Source: Sphingomonas kaistensis
Lineage (GTDB): Bacteria > Pseudomonadota > Alphaproteobacteria > Sphingomonadales > Sphingomonadaceae
DNA: 64,000 bases
Reading direction: 5' to 3'
Assembly: GCF_011927725.1 (NCBI RefSeq)
Contig: NZ_JAATJC010000001.1
Span: 2,239,001 to 2,303,000 of the forward strand
Shown here: piece by piece, positions 63,205 to 64,000 of the stretch
How the letters are laid out: the number at the start of each line of letters is the position of its first letter
How positions within the stretch are numbered: position 1 is the stretch's first letter
Program-made: the position numbers and the translations under genes
The notes under the pieces: model-generated
Database searches by the model: none
What the model saw: the letters and a program-made list of their open reading frames with translations, nothing else
What the model was told of the DNA's origin: nothing

Positions 63205-64000
63205 TCAGAAGCTGAACCGCGCCAGGAAGGTGTAGCGGCGGTCGTTGCGGAACGCCGAACGCGTCACCCGATTGCCGTCGAAGTCGATCACCTGCGTGGT
63301 CTGCGTCACCCCGTCGAGTAGGTTCACGCCCTGCACGCCAAAGGTCAGCCCCTTTTTCGGCGTGAAGAACAGCGAGGCGTCAAGCTGGCCGCCCGCCTCC
63401 TGCCAGATCGGCGAGAAGGGGAAGATATCGTCGCGCGGCGTGATCAGGAAATCGGACCGCCAGTTGTAGGCGGTACGCGCGGCAAACTTGCCCTTTTCGT
63501 AGAACAGCACGGCATTGACGGTGTGCTTGGAAATACCCGCCAGCGGCTGGTTTGCGGCGAACGAACTGCGCGTCCCGCCCCCGACCTGGGTATTCTTGAA
63601 TTCGCCGCCGTCGACGTAGGTATAGGTGAATTGCGTGCCGAGGCCGTTCAGCAGGCCGGGCAGGAAGTCGTAGACCTGCTGGTGCGCGATCTCGATACCC
63701 TTCAGCGTTCCGCCAGCACTGTTGAGCGGACCGTTGAATTCGACCGGGACGACGGTCCCGTTGGGGCTGGTGTACGAGCGAAGCTCGACGCCATTGCTGG
63801 CGATCCCCTGAATGTCCTTCAGGAAGAAGGCTGCCGTAAGCGAGCCGACCCGGGCGAAATACCACTCAAGCGAAAGGTCGTAGTTCCACGAACTGACCGG
63901 CCGCACGTCGCGGTTGCCGCTGAAGATCTGGAACAGCGGCCCGTTCGCGAGCGTCCCCTGCGAGCGCAAGTCGTTGGTATTGTCGCTGATCGCGCCACCC
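63205..64000 (-). CDS. TonB-dependent receptor, N-terminus beyond window end
   Basis: Outer-membrane TonB-dependent receptor; only the last 265 residues are in the window, with the frame open through 64000. Barrel strands such as SWNYDLSLEWYFARVGSLTA, KGIEIAHQQVYDFLPGLLNG and FGVQGVNLLDGVTQTTQVID are visible, and it ends in the aromatic RYTFLARFSF. This wording matches the Xanthomonas/Caulobacter oligosaccharide receptor group. Placed before GH16, it probably imports glucan oligosaccharides. Confidence 0.92.
   Translation of the reverse strand, partial: GGAISDNTNDLRSQGTLANGPLFQIFSGNRDVRPVSSWNYDLSLEWYFARVGSLTAAFFLKDIQGIASNGVELRSYTSPNGTVVPVEFNGPLNSAGGTLKGIEIAHQQVYDFLPGLLNGLGTQFTYTYVDGGEFKNTQVGGGTRSSFAANQPLAGISKHTVNAVLFYEKGKFAARTAYNWRSDFLITPRDDIFPFSPIWQEAGGQLDASLFFTPKKGLTFGVQGVNLLDGVTQTTQVIDFDGNRVTRSAFRNDRRYTFLARFSF

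Overview
The window is GC-rich, densely coded chromosomal DNA from an alphaproteobacterium. It most resembles Sphingomonadaceae: large TonB-dependent receptors with the ETIVVTGSRIRR plug signature, a glnB/glnA region, mreBCD-mrdA-rodA with GTG-coupled starts, a viral-type topoisomerase IB, and a beta-glucan locus with receptor, GH16, LacI, MFS and GH3. This placement is inferred from gene content; no rRNA is present. No gene-free stretch exceeds 300 bases.

Layout. 1-7.9 kb: two TonB receptors flank ahcY, and a candidate ArsR-type operator precedes ahcY. 8-13.8 kb: YqgE-like protein, Prx5 peroxiredoxin, a membrane-anchored SDR, an M2 peptidase lipoprotein and an alpha/beta hydrolase. 13.8-16.9 kb: a marR-emrA-emrB type efflux operon. 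17-27.2 kb: housekeeping genes (CinA-domain protein, S41 protease, map, nucleotidyltransferase, glnB, glnA, PilZ protein, APC permease). 27.2-38.2 kb: an S24-type regulator facing two small genes, DJ-1 protein, topoisomerase IB, MscS channel, a GAF histidine kinase, MaoC, thiolase, and a DHA2 MFS pump.

38.45-49.58 kb is an integrated mobile element of about 11.13 kb with visibly lower GC. It carries a large serine integrase, a small resolvase, a candidate HUH replication initiator, an orphan DNA methyltransferase, a DUF2188/DUF4238 pair, and a cargo set around an XRE-cupin regulator: a PLP trans-sulfuration enzyme, a PaiB-like protein, a Gdx-type SMR exporter and an EamA exporter. The element has integrated inside the 3' end of mutL. 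The native last 15 codons of mutL (VKLAHGDIERLFGRR) are stranded at the far end of the element (38409-38462). The element supplies an in-frame replacement tail of the same length (VKLTGNNLKRLFGRT). The two junctions share AGCTTCACC. The rebuilt attP has perfect 9-bp inverted arms around that core. This is the main discovery in the window.

49.5-57.2 kb: mutL, then divergently the cell-shape operon mreB-mreC-mreD-mrdA-rodA, then tRNA-Lys(CTT). 57.4-64 kb: a beta-glucan utilization locus on the minus strand, with a 16-bp perfect palindrome before the GH3 gene as a likely LacI-family operator. The first and last genes are cut by the window edges.
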